Notes under the pieces: generated by a model
Told to the model about the DNA's origin: nothing
Database searches by the model: none
Seen by the model: only the letters and a program-made list of their open reading frames with translations
From: Bifidobacterium pullorum subsp. gallinarum
GTDB lineage: Bacteria > Actinomycetota > Actinomycetes > Actinomycetales > Bifidobacteriaceae
Assembly: GCF_000741215.1 (NCBI RefSeq)
Contig: NZ_JGYX01000007.1
Coordinates: 1-64,000, forward strand
Length of the DNA: 64,000 nucleotides
Reading direction: 5' to 3'
Position numbers and translations under genes: made by a program
Shown here: in pieces, positions 34,210 to 43,014 of the stretch
Position numbering within the stretch: position 1 is the stretch's first letter
Layout of the letters: every line of letters begins with the position of its first letter

Positions 34210-34725
34210 ATGAAGATCAGCGTGCTGGGATTCAGCGGCAGTGGCAAATCCACGCTGGCCGGTGCGTTGGGGCGGCGATACGGGGTGCCGGTGCTGCACC
34301 TGGACCGGGTGCAGTTCGCGCCCGGATGGGTGGAACGGCCGTTGGACGCGAAGGTTGCGGATGTGCAGCGGTTCCTGGACGGCCATGGTGATGGCGGTTG
34401 GGTGATTGACGGCAACTATGCGGCGTTGCTGCAGGAGCGACGGCTGGAGGAGAGCGACCGGATCGTGATTCTGGCGTTCGGACGCTGGACGTGTCTGCGC
34501 CGTGTGCTGGCGCGGTATCTCCGATATCATGGCCGGGCTCGCGAATCGATGGCCGAGGGGTGCGACGAGAAGATCGACCTTGAATTCATCTGGTGGGTGC
34601 TGCATGAGGGGCGGAACCGCTCCCACCGTGAGGCGCTGCGGGCCATTCGCGACCGCTGGCCGGACAGGACCGTGATCATCCGCAACCAGCGTCAGCTGGA
34701 CGCATTCTATCGGTCGATGGCGTAG
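34210..34725 (+). CDS. P-loop kinase, topology-modulation (FlaR-like) family
   Basis: 171 residues of adenylate-kinase-like fold: P-loop GFSGSGKST at 7-15, then HLDRVQFAPGWVERP, a Walker-B-like GGWVIDGNY (65-73), and LAFGRWTCLRRVLARYLRY. This is the pattern of the small proteins called DNA topology modulation protein or shikimate-kinase-like. The real substrate is not established in the family. GGGAGAGG precedes the ATG at 34210; five extra codons upstream are unlikely. It stands alone. Confidence 0.82.
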   Translation: MKISVLGFSGSGKSTLAGALGRRYGVPVLHLDRVQFAPGWVERPLDAKVADVQRFLDGHGDGGWVIDGNYAALLQERRLEESDRIVILAFGRWTCLRRVLARYLRYHGRARESMAEGCDEKIDLEFIWWVLHEGRNRSHREALRAIRDRWPDRTVIIRNQRQLDAFYRSMA

Positions 34726-34827
34726 GGGCGGTTCGCACTATCTCGCGTTACGCAATCAGGAGGGTTGAAAAACCGGGCCTGCGCATGCGAATCCTTGAGG
34801 TAGTGCGAACCTTGTCTACAACTCGAT

Positions 34828-35034
34828 TCAGTCGTCCACCCATTCGAGGATGTCACCGGGCTGGCAGTCGAGCGTGCGGCAGATCGCGTCGAGTGTGGAG
34901 AAGCGGATGGCCTTGGCCCGTCCGTTCTTGAGCACGGCCACATTGGCCGGCGTGATGCCGACGGCTTGGGCGAAGTCGCCGACACTCATTTTCCGCTGGG
35001 CGAGTAGAAGATCGATGTTCACGCGGATCGCCAT
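34828..35034 (-). CDS. Short XRE-family (Cro/CI, YozG-like) regulator
   Basis: 68 residues consisting of one helix-turn-helix: MSVGDFAQAVGITPANVAVLKNGRAKAIRFSTLDAICRTLDCQPGDILEWV. This is the YozG group, small regulators usually encoded next to a DUF2975 membrane protein, as here. Its start overlaps the DUF2975 stop (TGATG), so the two are translationally coupled. It probably binds its own promoter; a perfect inverted repeat lies upstream of the pair. Confidence 0.9.
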   Translation of the reverse strand: MAIRVNIDLLLAQRKMSVGDFAQAVGITPANVAVLKNGRAKAIRFSTLDAICRTLDCQPGDILEWVDD

Positions 35035-35528
35035 CAGATCACCGCCTCCAGTTCTTCGCGCTGTGCGGTGGCGGCGGCGAGCAGTCCGCGCATCACGATC
35101 ATCAGCAGGGTCAGCGCCGTGCCGACGACGGTGAGTATGGTCAGCGCGATCACCAGGATGGGCGGGCCGAGGGAGGCGATGAGATTATGGGCCAGCAGAC
35201 CGATGACCAGCGCGGTGTCAAAACTGATGCATCCGATGATGAGTCCGACCCAGCGGAACGCCGCATCGGAGAACACCGAAGATGACGCCGTCAGTGACAG
35301 CAGCCGCCAGATCGCAATGAGAGCGATGTCGAATCCGAGCATCAGCAGCTCGCAGACGATGAGATACGGTATCCGCAGATAGGCGAATTCCGGCGCGTCC
35401 ACTGCGAAATCGGACGACACGGCTGGCAGGAGCCAGATGTGGACGGCCGCTGCGATGGCCAGCAGTAGCGCTATCAGAGCTTTGAGCATCCGTATGGCGA
35501 CCGGGTGCGTCTGCGGCGTCGGTGTCAT
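35034..35528 (-). CDS. DUF2975 membrane protein
   Basis: 164 residues, four transmembrane helices (about 12-34, 50-75, 90-113, 123-150) of the DUF2975 type, the constant partner of YozG-like regulators. The ATG at 35528 has AAAGGA upstream. The membrane protein may sense or inhibit the regulator, but no mechanism is proven for the family. Codon use is normal for the window. Confidence 0.87.
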   Translation of the reverse strand: MTPTPQTHPVAIRMLKALIALLLAIAAAVHIWLLPAVSSDFAVDAPEFAYLRIPYLIVCELLMLGFDIALIAIWRLLSLTASSSVFSDAAFRWVGLIIGCISFDTALVIGLLAHNLIASLGPPILVIALTILTVVGTALTLLMIVMRGLLAAATAQREELEAVI

Positions 35529-35576
35529 GGCTGTTCCTTTCGAAGATGGTGTGGATGTCTGCCCACCCCCAGTATA

Positions 35577-35612
35577 TATCGATATTCGATAGATAACTAC
35601 CGAATATCGATA
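35577..35612. promoter_or_regulatory. Perfect inverted repeat, probable operator of the DUF2975/XRE pair
   Basis: A 12-bp perfect repeat (35577-35588 with 35601-35612) separated by 12 bases contains TATCGATA-type half sites. It lies about 50 bases upstream of the DUF2975 ATG, the position of a promoter. Two turns between arms fit binding of two regulator dimers. It also faces the XRE/zinc-ribbon gene at 35745 on the other strand. Confidence 0.65.
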
Positions 35613-35744
35613 GATTTGGTGAAGGTGGGTGTTGACTAATCGCAGTGAGGCTTCGGTGCAACAGTCTGTTGCCAGTGGCGTGTGGGACGATGCGTTTTCC
35701 CTACGATGGAGCTGAAACGAAGCTTGTGAGGAAAGGAACCGGTC

Positions 35745-36200
35745 ATGGCCATCAAGGATGTGCTGCCGCGTCTGCGTCGGGAGCGTGGGCTGACTCAGGA
35801 GGATTTGGCCAAGCGTCTGTATATCACCCGTCAGGCGGTGAGTAGATGGGAGCGCGGCGAGACGACTCCGGGCATCGATATGATCAAACTGATCGCGCGC
35901 GAGTTGAATGTGCCGATCGTGGAGCTGTTGGAGATGCCCGAACAATATTGTCAGAGCTGCGGCATGATGTTCACCGGGCCGGACCAGCACGGACACGAGG
36001 CCGATGGTGCCGAGACGGCGGAATACTGCCGTTGGTGCTATGACGATGGCGCGTACACCTATGCAACCACGATGGACGAGATGATCGAGGATTGCGCTCC
36101 GCGCATGGCCGAAGCCATGGGGTGGAGCGTGGATGAAAGCGCCTCGTTGCTGGGCGCGGTATTGCCGACTCTGAAGCGTTGGCGCGAATCTGCGGCATAG
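35745..36200 (+). CDS. XRE-family regulator with C-terminal zinc-ribbon domain
   Basis: 151 residues: helix-turn-helix at 9-60 (LRRERGLTQEDLAKRLYITRQAVSRWERGETTPGIDMIK), then a short zinc-binding domain with CQSCGMMF and CRWCYDDGAYTYATTMDEMIEDC (Cys69, 72 and 95, 98), which matches the putative zinc-ribbon domain often fused to such regulators. The C-terminal part is helical. Probably a redox or metal-responsive or stress regulator; target unknown. AAAGGAA precedes the ATG. Confidence 0.88.
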   Translation: MAIKDVLPRLRRERGLTQEDLAKRLYITRQAVSRWERGETTPGIDMIKLIARELNVPIVELLEMPEQYCQSCGMMFTGPDQHGHEADGAETAEYCRWCYDDGAYTYATTMDEMIEDCAPRMAEAMGWSVDESASLLGAVLPTLKRWRESAA

Positions 36201-36320
36201 GGGCCTCAGGCGCGGCCGTACCGGTGACGGGGGGATGGGGGTCGTCTCGGCGACGACGCCGACGACCGTCATGCCGCCTGAATCGCCGCATATGAATCAG
36301 GAAGACAAACATAAACCCCC

Positions 36321-36379
36321 TATATTCGCTTTTTTGAGTTTGATAACCGGACGCAAGCGGGTATATTCGGGGTATTCGC
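36321..36379. promoter_or_regulatory. Repeated TATATTCG motifs upstream of the sugar operon
   Basis: TATATTCG occurs at 36321-36328 and 36362-36369, with a third shorter copy GTATTCGC at 36372-36379. The first two are 41 bases apart (four helical turns) and lie 60-120 bases before the binding-protein ATG. They could be sites of the ROK regulator encoded downstream. Confidence 0.4.
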
Positions 36380-36438
36380 GGGACGAGCCGCGAATCGGAC
36401 GGGCACAGTGGTCCGTCCGAAACGTCAAAGGAGATCAT

Positions 36439-37596
36439 ATGCGATTCACGAAGAAAGCCGTTGCGTTGCTTGCCGGCGCGGCGCTGTGTCTAGGTCTGGG
36501 CGCGTGCGGAGGTTCCCGGGGCGGCCAGCAGGCAGGCGGAGAAGCCGGATCCATCGAAAAGGGCGCCACGATCGGCATCTCAATGCCTACCAAGTCGGAG
36601 GAACGCTGGAACAAGGACGGCAACAACCTCAAAGCCAAGCTCGAAAAGGCCGGCTACAAGGTCATCCTGTCGTTCGCGGACGACAAGCCGGCCCAGCAGA
36701 ACGCAGACATCGAAAACATGGTGAACAACGACGCGAAGGTCGTCGTGGTCGCCGCCAAGGACGGCACCGCAGTCGGCCCCGCCGTCGAGAAGGCGCATGA
36801 CGCCGGTGCCAAGGTCATCGCCTACGACCGCCTGATCATGAACACCGAAGCGGTGGACTACTACGCCACCTTCCAGCTGGAACAGGTCGGCGTGCTCGAA
36901 GCCAACTACCTGATCGACAAGCTCGGCCTCAAGGATGGCGCCAAGGGCCCGTTCAACATCGAACTTTTCACCGGTTCCCCGGACGACAACAACGCCAAGT
37001 ACTTCTTCAAGGGCGCGTGGGACCTGCTTCAGCCCTATTTCGAGTCCGGAGTGCTGGTCAGCCCCTCCAACCACGGCCAGGGCGTCACGAAGGACTTCAC
37101 GGTCGACGATTGGCAGGCCATCTCCGTGCAGTCGTGGAAGACCGAGCAGGCGCAGAAGGACATGGAATCCATCCTCGACTCCACCTACGCGCATGGCGAG
37201 AAACTCGACGCGGTGCTTTCCCCCTACGACGGCATCTCGCAAGGCGTCATCAACGCCATTGAGGCCAAACGACCCGACATGAAGCCCGGCACCGACACCT
37301 GGCCGTACATCACCGGACAGGACGCGATGGAGATCGCCGTGTCGAACATCGCCAAGGACAAGCAGGGCGAGACCGTGTTCAAGAACGTCAACGAACTGGC
37401 CGACGCGGTGTACGAGATGATCATCGAAATCGCCGAAGGCAAGGAGGTCTCCGGCATCAACGGCGAATTCAACAACAACAGCATCGACGTGCCGTCCAAG
37501 CTGCTCGATCCGCAGAACATCACCAAGGACAACCTGTCTGATCTGGTCAAGGCCGGATACATCACGCAGGAACGTTTCGACGAGCTGACCAAGTGA
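36439..37596 (+). CDS. Sugar ABC transporter substrate-binding lipoprotein (ChvE-type)
   Basis: 385 residues with a lipoprotein signal: KK start, hydrophobic core, lipobox LGAC with Cys23. The mature part is a type I periplasmic-binding fold (PBP1) like ChvE and XylF: MPTKSEERWNKDGNNLKAKLEKAGYKV, DIENMVNNDAKVVVVAAKDG, IAYDRLIMNTEAVDYYATFQLEQVG and GTDTWPYITGQDAMEIAVSNIAKDKQGETVFKNV. ChvE-GguAB systems carry arabinose, xylose, galactose or similar sugars. AAAGGAG precedes the ATG at 36439; the longer frame is not coding. First gene of the operon with the double ATPase and permease. Confidence 0.93.
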   Translation: MRFTKKAVALLAGAALCLGLGACGGSRGGQQAGGEAGSIEKGATIGISMPTKSEERWNKDGNNLKAKLEKAGYKVILSFADDKPAQQNADIENMVNNDAKVVVVAAKDGTAVGPAVEKAHDAGAKVIAYDRLIMNTEAVDYYATFQLEQVGVLEANYLIDKLGLKDGAKGPFNIELFTGSPDDNNAKYFFKGAWDLLQPYFESGVLVSPSNHGQGVTKDFTVDDWQAISVQSWKTEQAQKDMESILDSTYAHGEKLDAVLSPYDGISQGVINAIEAKRPDMKPGTDTWPYITGQDAMEIAVSNIAKDKQGETVFKNVNELADAVYEMIIEIAEGKEVSGINGEFNNNSIDVPSKLLDPQNITKDNLSDLVKAGYITQERFDELTK

Positions 37597-37619
37597 ACGA
37601 CCGAACCGATGCGCGGCAC

Positions 37620-37644
37620 GCGGCCCGTCCTCTCGGCGGGCCGC
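37620..37644 (+). terminator. Attenuator-like hairpin between binding protein and ATPase genes
   Basis: An 8-bp stem (37620-37627 with 37637-37644) without T-tract. Such hairpins often stop part of the transcripts or protect the 3' end, so that the binding protein is made in excess over the transporter. Confidence 0.5.
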
Positions 37645-37680
37645 GCACCCCAGCCGGCATCATGACGAGGAAGTGGTGAC

Positions 37681-39237
37681 ATGTCCGAAAGAGACACCAT
37701 TCTGACGATGGAGCACATCACCAAGACGTTCGGACCGGTCAAGGCCCTGACCGACGTGAACCTTACCGTCGAGCGCGGGGAGATCCACGCGATCTGCGGC
37801 GAGAACGGCGCCGGCAAGTCCACGCTGATGAACGTGCTCTCCGGGGTATACCCCCACGGCAGCTACGACGGCCGGATCGAGTTCGACGGCAAGGAGTGCC
37901 GGTACCGCACCATCAAGGACTCCGAAGCGGACGGCATCGTGATCATCCACCAGGAACTCGCGCTCAGCCCGTTCCTGTCGATCGCCGAGAACATCTTCAT
38001 CGGCAACGAACGCGCCCGTGGCGGCGTGGTCAACTGGGACGAGACCCGCGCACAGGCCGCGCGCCTTCTTGAACGCGTGGGCCTGCCGGAGGACCCCGAC
38101 ACCAGGATCGCCGACATCGGCGTAGGCAAGCAGCAGCTGGCGGAGATCGCCAAGGCCCTGTCGAAGAACGTCAAGCTCCTGATTCTCGATGAGCCGACCG
38201 CGGCCCTGAACGACGAGGACTCCGAGCACCTGCTCGGTCTCGTGCGCCAGCTGCGCGACGAGCAGGGCGTGACCAGCATCATCATCACGCACAAGCTCAA
38301 CGAGGTCGCCGCGATAGCCGACAACGTGACCGTCATCCGCGACGGCTCGACCGTCGGACAGATGTATGTGACCGAGGAGACGCCGCTCGACCAGGACGAG
38401 CTGATTCGCAAGATGGTCGGCCGCGAACTGACCAACCTGTACCCGGATCATCCATCGAACCCCGTGGGGCCGGAATACCTGCGTCTGAAGGACTGGACCG
38501 TCCACCACCCGCTCGACCCGAACCGGGTGGTCGCCGACCACGCGAACATCACCGTGCACGCCGGCGAGATCGTCGGACTGGCCGGACTCATGGGCGCGGG
38601 CCGCACCGAACTCGCGATGAGCGTGTTCGGCCGTTCCTACGGCTCCAACATCTCCGGCGAGGTCTACGTCAAAGGCAGGAAAACCGAACTGCACAACGTG
38701 CAGGCCGCCATCGACGCGGGCCTGGCCTACGCCACCGAGGACCGCAAGGCATACGGGCTGAACCTGCTGCAGAACATCCGCGAGAATGCCTCGCTCGCCT
38801 CGCTGCGCAAGCTCAGCCGCCACGGCATCATGGACGACAACATCGAACGCAAGGAAGTCAGCCGGTACCGTCGGGACTTCAACATCAAATGCCGCGACAT
38901 CGACGTGCCGGTTTCCACGCTCTCCGGCGGCAACCAGCAAAAGGTCGTTCTCGCCAAATGGGTGATCGCCGACCCCGACATCCTGATCCTCGACGAACCG
39001 ACCCGAGGCATCGACGTCGGCGCTAAATACGAGATTTACGAGATCATCGACCAGCTCGTCGACGCCGGCAAGGCGGTGATCGTCATCTCGTCGGAGCTGC
39101 CCGAGCTGATCGGCATCTGCGATCGCATCTACACCGTCAGCCAAGGCGTCGTGACCGACAACGTCGACAAACAAGGATTCACCCAGGAATATCTCATGCG
39201 CGGCATGACCAAGGAAAGGGAGGTGGCCGTACGATGA
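37681..39237 (+). CDS. Sugar ABC transporter ATPase, double-domain (GguA/XylG type)
   Basis: 518 residues with two nucleotide-binding halves. The first has Walker A GENGAGKST, signature IGVGKQQL, and Walker B LLILDEPTAAL. The second has a degenerate Walker A GLMGAGRTE (as in all members of this carbohydrate uptake class 2), signature LSGGNQQKVVLAKW, and LILDEPTRGIDVGAKYEIY. Such ATPases power hexose and pentose importers. The stop overlaps the permease start by 4 bases (ATGA). Confidence 0.95.
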   Translation: MSERDTILTMEHITKTFGPVKALTDVNLTVERGEIHAICGENGAGKSTLMNVLSGVYPHGSYDGRIEFDGKECRYRTIKDSEADGIVIIHQELALSPFLSIAENIFIGNERARGGVVNWDETRAQAARLLERVGLPEDPDTRIADIGVGKQQLAEIAKALSKNVKLLILDEPTAALNDEDSEHLLGLVRQLRDEQGVTSIIITHKLNEVAAIADNVTVIRDGSTVGQMYVTEETPLDQDELIRKMVGRELTNLYPDHPSNPVGPEYLRLKDWTVHHPLDPNRVVADHANITVHAGEIVGLAGLMGAGRTELAMSVFGRSYGSNISGEVYVKGRKTELHNVQAAIDAGLAYATEDRKAYGLNLLQNIRENASLASLRKLSRHGIMDDNIERKEVSRYRRDFNIKCRDIDVPVSTLSGGNQQKVVLAKWVIADPDILILDEPTRGIDVGAKYEIYEIIDQLVDAGKAVIVISSELPELIGICDRIYTVSQGVVTDNVDKQGFTQEYLMRGMTKEREVAVR

Positions 39238-40451
39238 GCGCAACAACCGCGGCACCAGCACAGACAACCAAAACCGGCGGACTGCTCGCCACCATCGCCA
39301 ACAACGCACGGCAATACGGCATCGTGGGAGCGCTGCTCATCATCGTCGTCGTGTTCCAGATCCTCACCGGCGGCGTGCTGCTCAAACCGAACAGCTTCGT
39401 CTCGCTGATCCAGCAGAACGCCTACGTGATCATCCTGGCCATCGGCATGGTGATGGTCATCATCGCCACCCACATCGACCTGTCGGTCGGCTCGCTCGTG
39501 GCGTTCATCGGCGGCATATGCGCACTGTTGATGGAACGCCAGGGCGTCAACTGGGGACTGGCCATCCTCATCTCCCTGCTCGTCGGCCTGATCGTCGGCG
39601 TATGGCAGGGCTTCTGGGTCGCCTACGTCGGCATCCCCGGATTCATCACCACGCTGGCCGGCATGCTGATCTTCCGCGGACTCGCCACCGTCCTCGTCGG
39701 CGAATCCGTGCCGATCACCTCCGAATCGTTCCGCGGCATCGCGCGCAACTACCTGCCGAACGTCCTCGGCTGGTGGGGGCCGTTCGACGGTCTGACCATC
39801 GTGCTGGGCGTCGCCTGCATCGCGGCCTTCGCCTGGAGCCAGCTGCACAAGCGCATCCGTGCGCAGCGGGTCGGCCTCGTGCCCGAACCGATGAGTCTGA
39901 CCGTCATCAAGATCGTCGTCGCGGCGCTCGCAATCGGATTCGTGACCTACCTGCTCGCCTCCTCCGGCAACGCCGACCAGGGCGGCACCCCGATCATGCT
40001 CGTCATCGTCGGCGTGCTGGTGCTGATCTACAACTTCATCCTGACCAAGACCGTGTTCGGCCGCCACGTGTACGCGGTCGGCGGCAACCGCAAGGCCGCC
40101 GAGCTGTCCGGCATCAACACCAGACGCGTGGACTTCACGCTGTTCGTGCACATGGGATTCCTGTCCGCGGTGGCCGCGGTGTGCATGCTCTCGCGTCTGG
40201 CATCCGCCACCGCGCAGGCCGGCATGGAGTTCGAGATGGATGCGATCGCGGCCTGCTTCATCGGCGGCACCGCGGTGACCGGCGGTGTCGGCACGATTCC
40301 AGGCGCCGTCGTCGGCGCGTTCGTGATGGGCGTCATCAACCAGGGACTGTCGATCATGGGCGTCGACACCGCGATCGTCAAGACCATCAAGGGTCTGGTG
40401 CTGCTCGGCGCCGTCGCGGTCGACATCATGTCCAAGCGCAAGAAGCGCTGA
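39234..40451 (+). CDS. Sugar ABC transporter permease (GguB/XylH type)
   Basis: 405 residues with about ten to twelve helices of the RbsC-like type: HIDLSVGSLVAFIGGICALLM, GLPxFI-like IPGFITTLAGMLIFRGLATVLVGESVPI, and the ATPase-coupling loop VFGRHVYAVGGNRKAAELSGINTRRV. The length above 380 residues with an insert near 185-235 is typical of GguB/XylH rather than RbsC. Only one permease gene exists, so a homodimer is expected. Substrate most likely a pentose or hexose; arabinose and xylose are good candidates. Confidence 0.94.
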   Translation: MSATTAAPAQTTKTGGLLATIANNARQYGIVGALLIIVVVFQILTGGVLLKPNSFVSLIQQNAYVIILAIGMVMVIIATHIDLSVGSLVAFIGGICALLMERQGVNWGLAILISLLVGLIVGVWQGFWVAYVGIPGFITTLAGMLIFRGLATVLVGESVPITSESFRGIARNYLPNVLGWWGPFDGLTIVLGVACIAAFAWSQLHKRIRAQRVGLVPEPMSLTVIKIVVAALAIGFVTYLLASSGNADQGGTPIMLVIVGVLVLIYNFILTKTVFGRHVYAVGGNRKAAELSGINTRRVDFTLFVHMGFLSAVAAVCMLSRLASATAQAGMEFEMDAIAACFIGGTAVTGGVGTIPGAVVGAFVMGVINQGLSIMGVDTAIVKTIKGLVLLGAVAVDIMSKRKKR

Positions 40452-40465
40452 CCCGCACACAGCCG

Positions 40466-40514
40466 CCGATCCGGTCGGACCCGTACCGCCTGCGGGCGGG
40501 GCCGACCGGATCGG
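40466..40514 (+). terminator. Hairpin after the sugar permease gene
   Basis: A perfect 13-bp stem (40466-40478 with 40502-40514) around a 23-base GC-rich loop, followed by GGCCTTCTCAT. It may end most transcripts before the small membrane gene. Confidence 0.65.
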
Positions 40515-40544
40515 GGCCTTCTCATATCTCGCAAAGGAGCACCC

Positions 40545-40805
40545 ATGAAACTGACCACCTCCGCGCGTGCGCGCCTGTATGCGATCACCGGCGTCGCCTG
40601 CATCATCTGGCTGGTACAGACCCTCATCGAGGCGCACGGCGATGGCACACTGTTCTCCTGGGCGACGATCGTGCTCGCCCTGTGCCTGATCGTCGTCTCC
40701 GTATACTGCGTGGCCAACGCGGTCCGGGATTGGAACGCCGACGCCCGCGGCACCCGCCGTACCGATAGCCGCGACAACGGCGGGAATACAGGGGGTCGGA
40801 CGTGA
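40545..40805 (+). CDS. Small two-helix membrane protein
   Basis: 86 residues with two transmembrane helices (about 10-27 and 35-58) and a hydrophilic Arg/Gly/Asn tail. CAAAGGAG lies upstream of the ATG. No family recognised. Its position between the transporter operon and the ROK regulator suggests co-regulation with sugar uptake, but a terminator-like hairpin separates it from the permease gene. Confidence 0.72.
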   Translation: MKLTTSARARLYAITGVACIIWLVQTLIEAHGDGTLFSWATIVLALCLIVVSVYCVANAVRDWNADARGTRRTDSRDNGGNTGGRT

Positions 40806-40826
40806 ACGGCGAGCATCGCCGTGCGT

Positions 40827-40832
40827 TAAGCT
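40827..40832 (+). promoter_or_regulatory. -10 element of a leaderless ROK regulator transcript
   Basis: TAAGCT ends 7 bases before the ATG at 40840, without a ribosome site. It shows that the regulator likely has its own promoter. Confidence 0.5.
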
Positions 40833-40839
40833 AACTGTC

Positions 40840-42012
40840 ATGGCACGAAGAACGAACGGGTCTCAGGCGTCGCTGCGGCGGGCGAATCAGGCGAGTCTGC
40901 TGGAATCCATCCACCGATTCGGCGCGATGACCCAGGTCGAACTCGCCGAGATTACCGGACTGTCGACGACGACCGTCTCCACACAGGTGCACCAGTTGGT
41001 TCAGGAAGGCAAGCTGGAAACCCGCAACACCGTGCGCAACGGTCGCCGGGCGACGCTGGTCGCCCTGGCACGCAAGCAAGGACTGGGCGTGGGACTGTCC
41101 ATCACCCGGCGCGACCTGATCGTGGTCGTGGCCGACTACGCCAAGGACGTCATCGCGAGGCGTCGGTTGCCGCTGCCGGCGAAGCACAAGGCCGACACGA
41201 CGCTGGAGCGGGCGGTGCGACTCGTCAACGAGATGCTGGAGAACGCGGGAGCCGATGCGGGCGAGGTCGTGGGCGTCGGCGTTGCGGTGGGCGCGCCGGT
41301 CGATTACCGCGCCCAGACGGTCGCGGTGCCGGGCATCCTGCCCGGGTGGAACGGCGTCGACATCCGCGGGCCGCTGGCTACGGCGTTCCATGTGCCGGTC
41401 GTCGTCGACAACGACGCCAACGCGGCCGCCGTGTGCGAGGGACGCGTCGGCGCGGTCGCCGGTCGGCAGAACTTCGTATACATAGGCACCAACGACGGCG
41501 TGGGCGCGGGCATCATGGTCAACGGCGACATCCTGCACGGCGTGACCGGACTCGCCGGGGAGATTGGACACATCCAGGTCGATCCGTTGGGCAGCATCTG
41601 TTCGTGCGGGAACCGAGGGTGCCTGAACACGATCGTCGACGAGACGCGGCTTGTTTCGCTGCTCAGCGTCACACACGGGAACATGACGTTGGAGGACCTG
41701 GTCCGGCTCGCCAACGACGGCGACCCGGGATGCCGGCGGGTCATTGCGGACACCGCGGTGCGCATCGGGACCGTGGCCGGCGATCTGTGCATCTCGGTGG
41801 ATCCGGAGATGGTTGTGGTGGGCGGCAACCTAGCGATGTCCGGGGACACATTCATCGAGCCGTTCTCCGAGACGCTGCAACGACTGCTGTTCCCGAACGC
41901 GCTCACCCCGATCCGTGTGTGCGCCGCCGCCCATCCGGACTACGGGGCCGCGCCCGGGGCCGCCATCATGGCCATTGAAGTAGTGGAGAAGAGGAGCCTG
42001 CTCCAGGGCTGA
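40840..42012 (+). CDS. ROK-family transcriptional regulator
   Basis: 390 residues: winged helix-turn-helix at about 12-75 (RFGAMTQVELAEITGLSTTTVSTQVHQLVQEGKLETR) and a ROK sugar-kinase-like domain with VGAPVDYRAQTVAVPGILPGWNGVDI, VVDNDANAAAVCEGRVGA, and the zinc motif CSCGNRGCLNTIVDE. The kinase-like part binds sugar or sugar phosphate as effector. It probably controls the adjacent sugar transporter operon. It is followed 47 bases later by a second ATPase gene. Confidence 0.94.
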   Translation: MARRTNGSQASLRRANQASLLESIHRFGAMTQVELAEITGLSTTTVSTQVHQLVQEGKLETRNTVRNGRRATLVALARKQGLGVGLSITRRDLIVVVADYAKDVIARRRLPLPAKHKADTTLERAVRLVNEMLENAGADAGEVVGVGVAVGAPVDYRAQTVAVPGILPGWNGVDIRGPLATAFHVPVVVDNDANAAAVCEGRVGAVAGRQNFVYIGTNDGVGAGIMVNGDILHGVTGLAGEIGHIQVDPLGSICSCGNRGCLNTIVDETRLVSLLSVTHGNMTLEDLVRLANDGDPGCRRVIADTAVRIGTVAGDLCISVDPEMVVVGGNLAMSGDTFIEPFSETLQRLLFPNALTPIRVCAAAHPDYGAAPGAAIMAIEVVEKRSLLQG

Positions 42013-42059
42013 GCCTCGGGCCGGACGTGCGTGCCGGCGCGGGCGTGACAGGAGAATCG

Positions 42060-42926
42060 ATGAACGATATGACGCCGCTGCTGGAGATCAAAGACGTCTC
42101 CAAGCGTTTTGAATATGTCGAGGCACTCAAGTCCGTCAATCTGACGATTGGACGACGCGAGGTCGTTGCACTGGTCGGTGACAATGGCGCGGGCAAATCG
42201 ACGCTGGTCAAGATCATCGCCGGGCTGTGCCAGCCCACGTCGGGCGGACTGGTGGTACGGGGCGAACCGGTGCGGATCGGCGACGTACGTGACGCCAACG
42301 CCCTCGGCATCGTCTCGGTATTTCAAGGCAACGAGCTGTGCGAGAACCTCAACGTGGCCGCGAACCTGTTCCTGGGGCGGGAACTGCGCACAGGCTGCGG
42401 CATCCGCGACGAGAACGCGATGGTCGTGCGGGCGCGAGCCGTACTTGACACGTTGTCGTCGTCTATTCAGGTCGGGCGGCCGGTGGCGAGTCTGTCGGTG
42501 GGGCAGCGGCGGATTATCGCGATCGCGAAGACGCTGCTCAGCGAGCCGGACCTCGTTGTGCTCGACGAGCCGACCGACTCGCTGTCCGTGATGCAGACCG
42601 CCGAGGTGCTGGAGTATACCCGACGGTTGCGTGCGGAGGGACGTTCGGTGATTATGGTATGTCACGATTTGCCGGACGTGTTCGCGGTGGCGGACCGGAT
42701 CGCGGTACTCCGGCAAGGGCGGATCATCGCCGTGCACGAGACCTGCGAGACCAGTTATGAGCAGATTCTGGCGGAGATGGCCGGCATCGTGGACGAGGAT
42801 GCGGACGGGCGCGGGGACGAATCCGACGGCGTACCGGCAGGCGGGGCTGTCGGATACCGGATACGGGTGGGAACGTCCCGGCGGTTGATCGAGCGGCGCG
42901 GCGAGCAGAGCGGTTTGCCCGTGTAG
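42060..42926 (+). CDS. Single-domain sugar ABC ATPase (FrcA-like)
   Basis: 288 residues, only one nucleotide-binding domain: Walker A GDNGAGKST, Q-loop VFQGNELCENL, signature SLSVGQRRI, Walker B LVVLDEPTDSL, switch His in VCHDLPDVF. The C-terminal 50 residues (EDADGRGDESDGVPAGG...) are low-complexity and look like a degraded or extra tail. Typical relatives (FrcA, RbsA-half) have about 260 residues. No permease or binding-protein gene follows. It may replace or modulate the main ATPase, or be what is left of a second transporter. AGGAG precedes the ATG. Confidence 0.88.
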   Translation: MNDMTPLLEIKDVSKRFEYVEALKSVNLTIGRREVVALVGDNGAGKSTLVKIIAGLCQPTSGGLVVRGEPVRIGDVRDANALGIVSVFQGNELCENLNVAANLFLGRELRTGCGIRDENAMVVRARAVLDTLSSSIQVGRPVASLSVGQRRIIAIAKTLLSEPDLVVLDEPTDSLSVMQTAEVLEYTRRLRAEGRSVIMVCHDLPDVFAVADRIAVLRQGRIIAVHETCETSYEQILAEMAGIVDEDADGRGDESDGVPAGGAVGYRIRVGTSRRLIERRGEQSGLPV

Positions 42927-43014
42927 ACGGTATGGCGACGGGTCGCTCGGGCGCGGGCTGCCGACTCGGAAGCGCTGACGCGAGTCCGGGGCGTAGATTT
43001 CCGGACGTGGCTCA

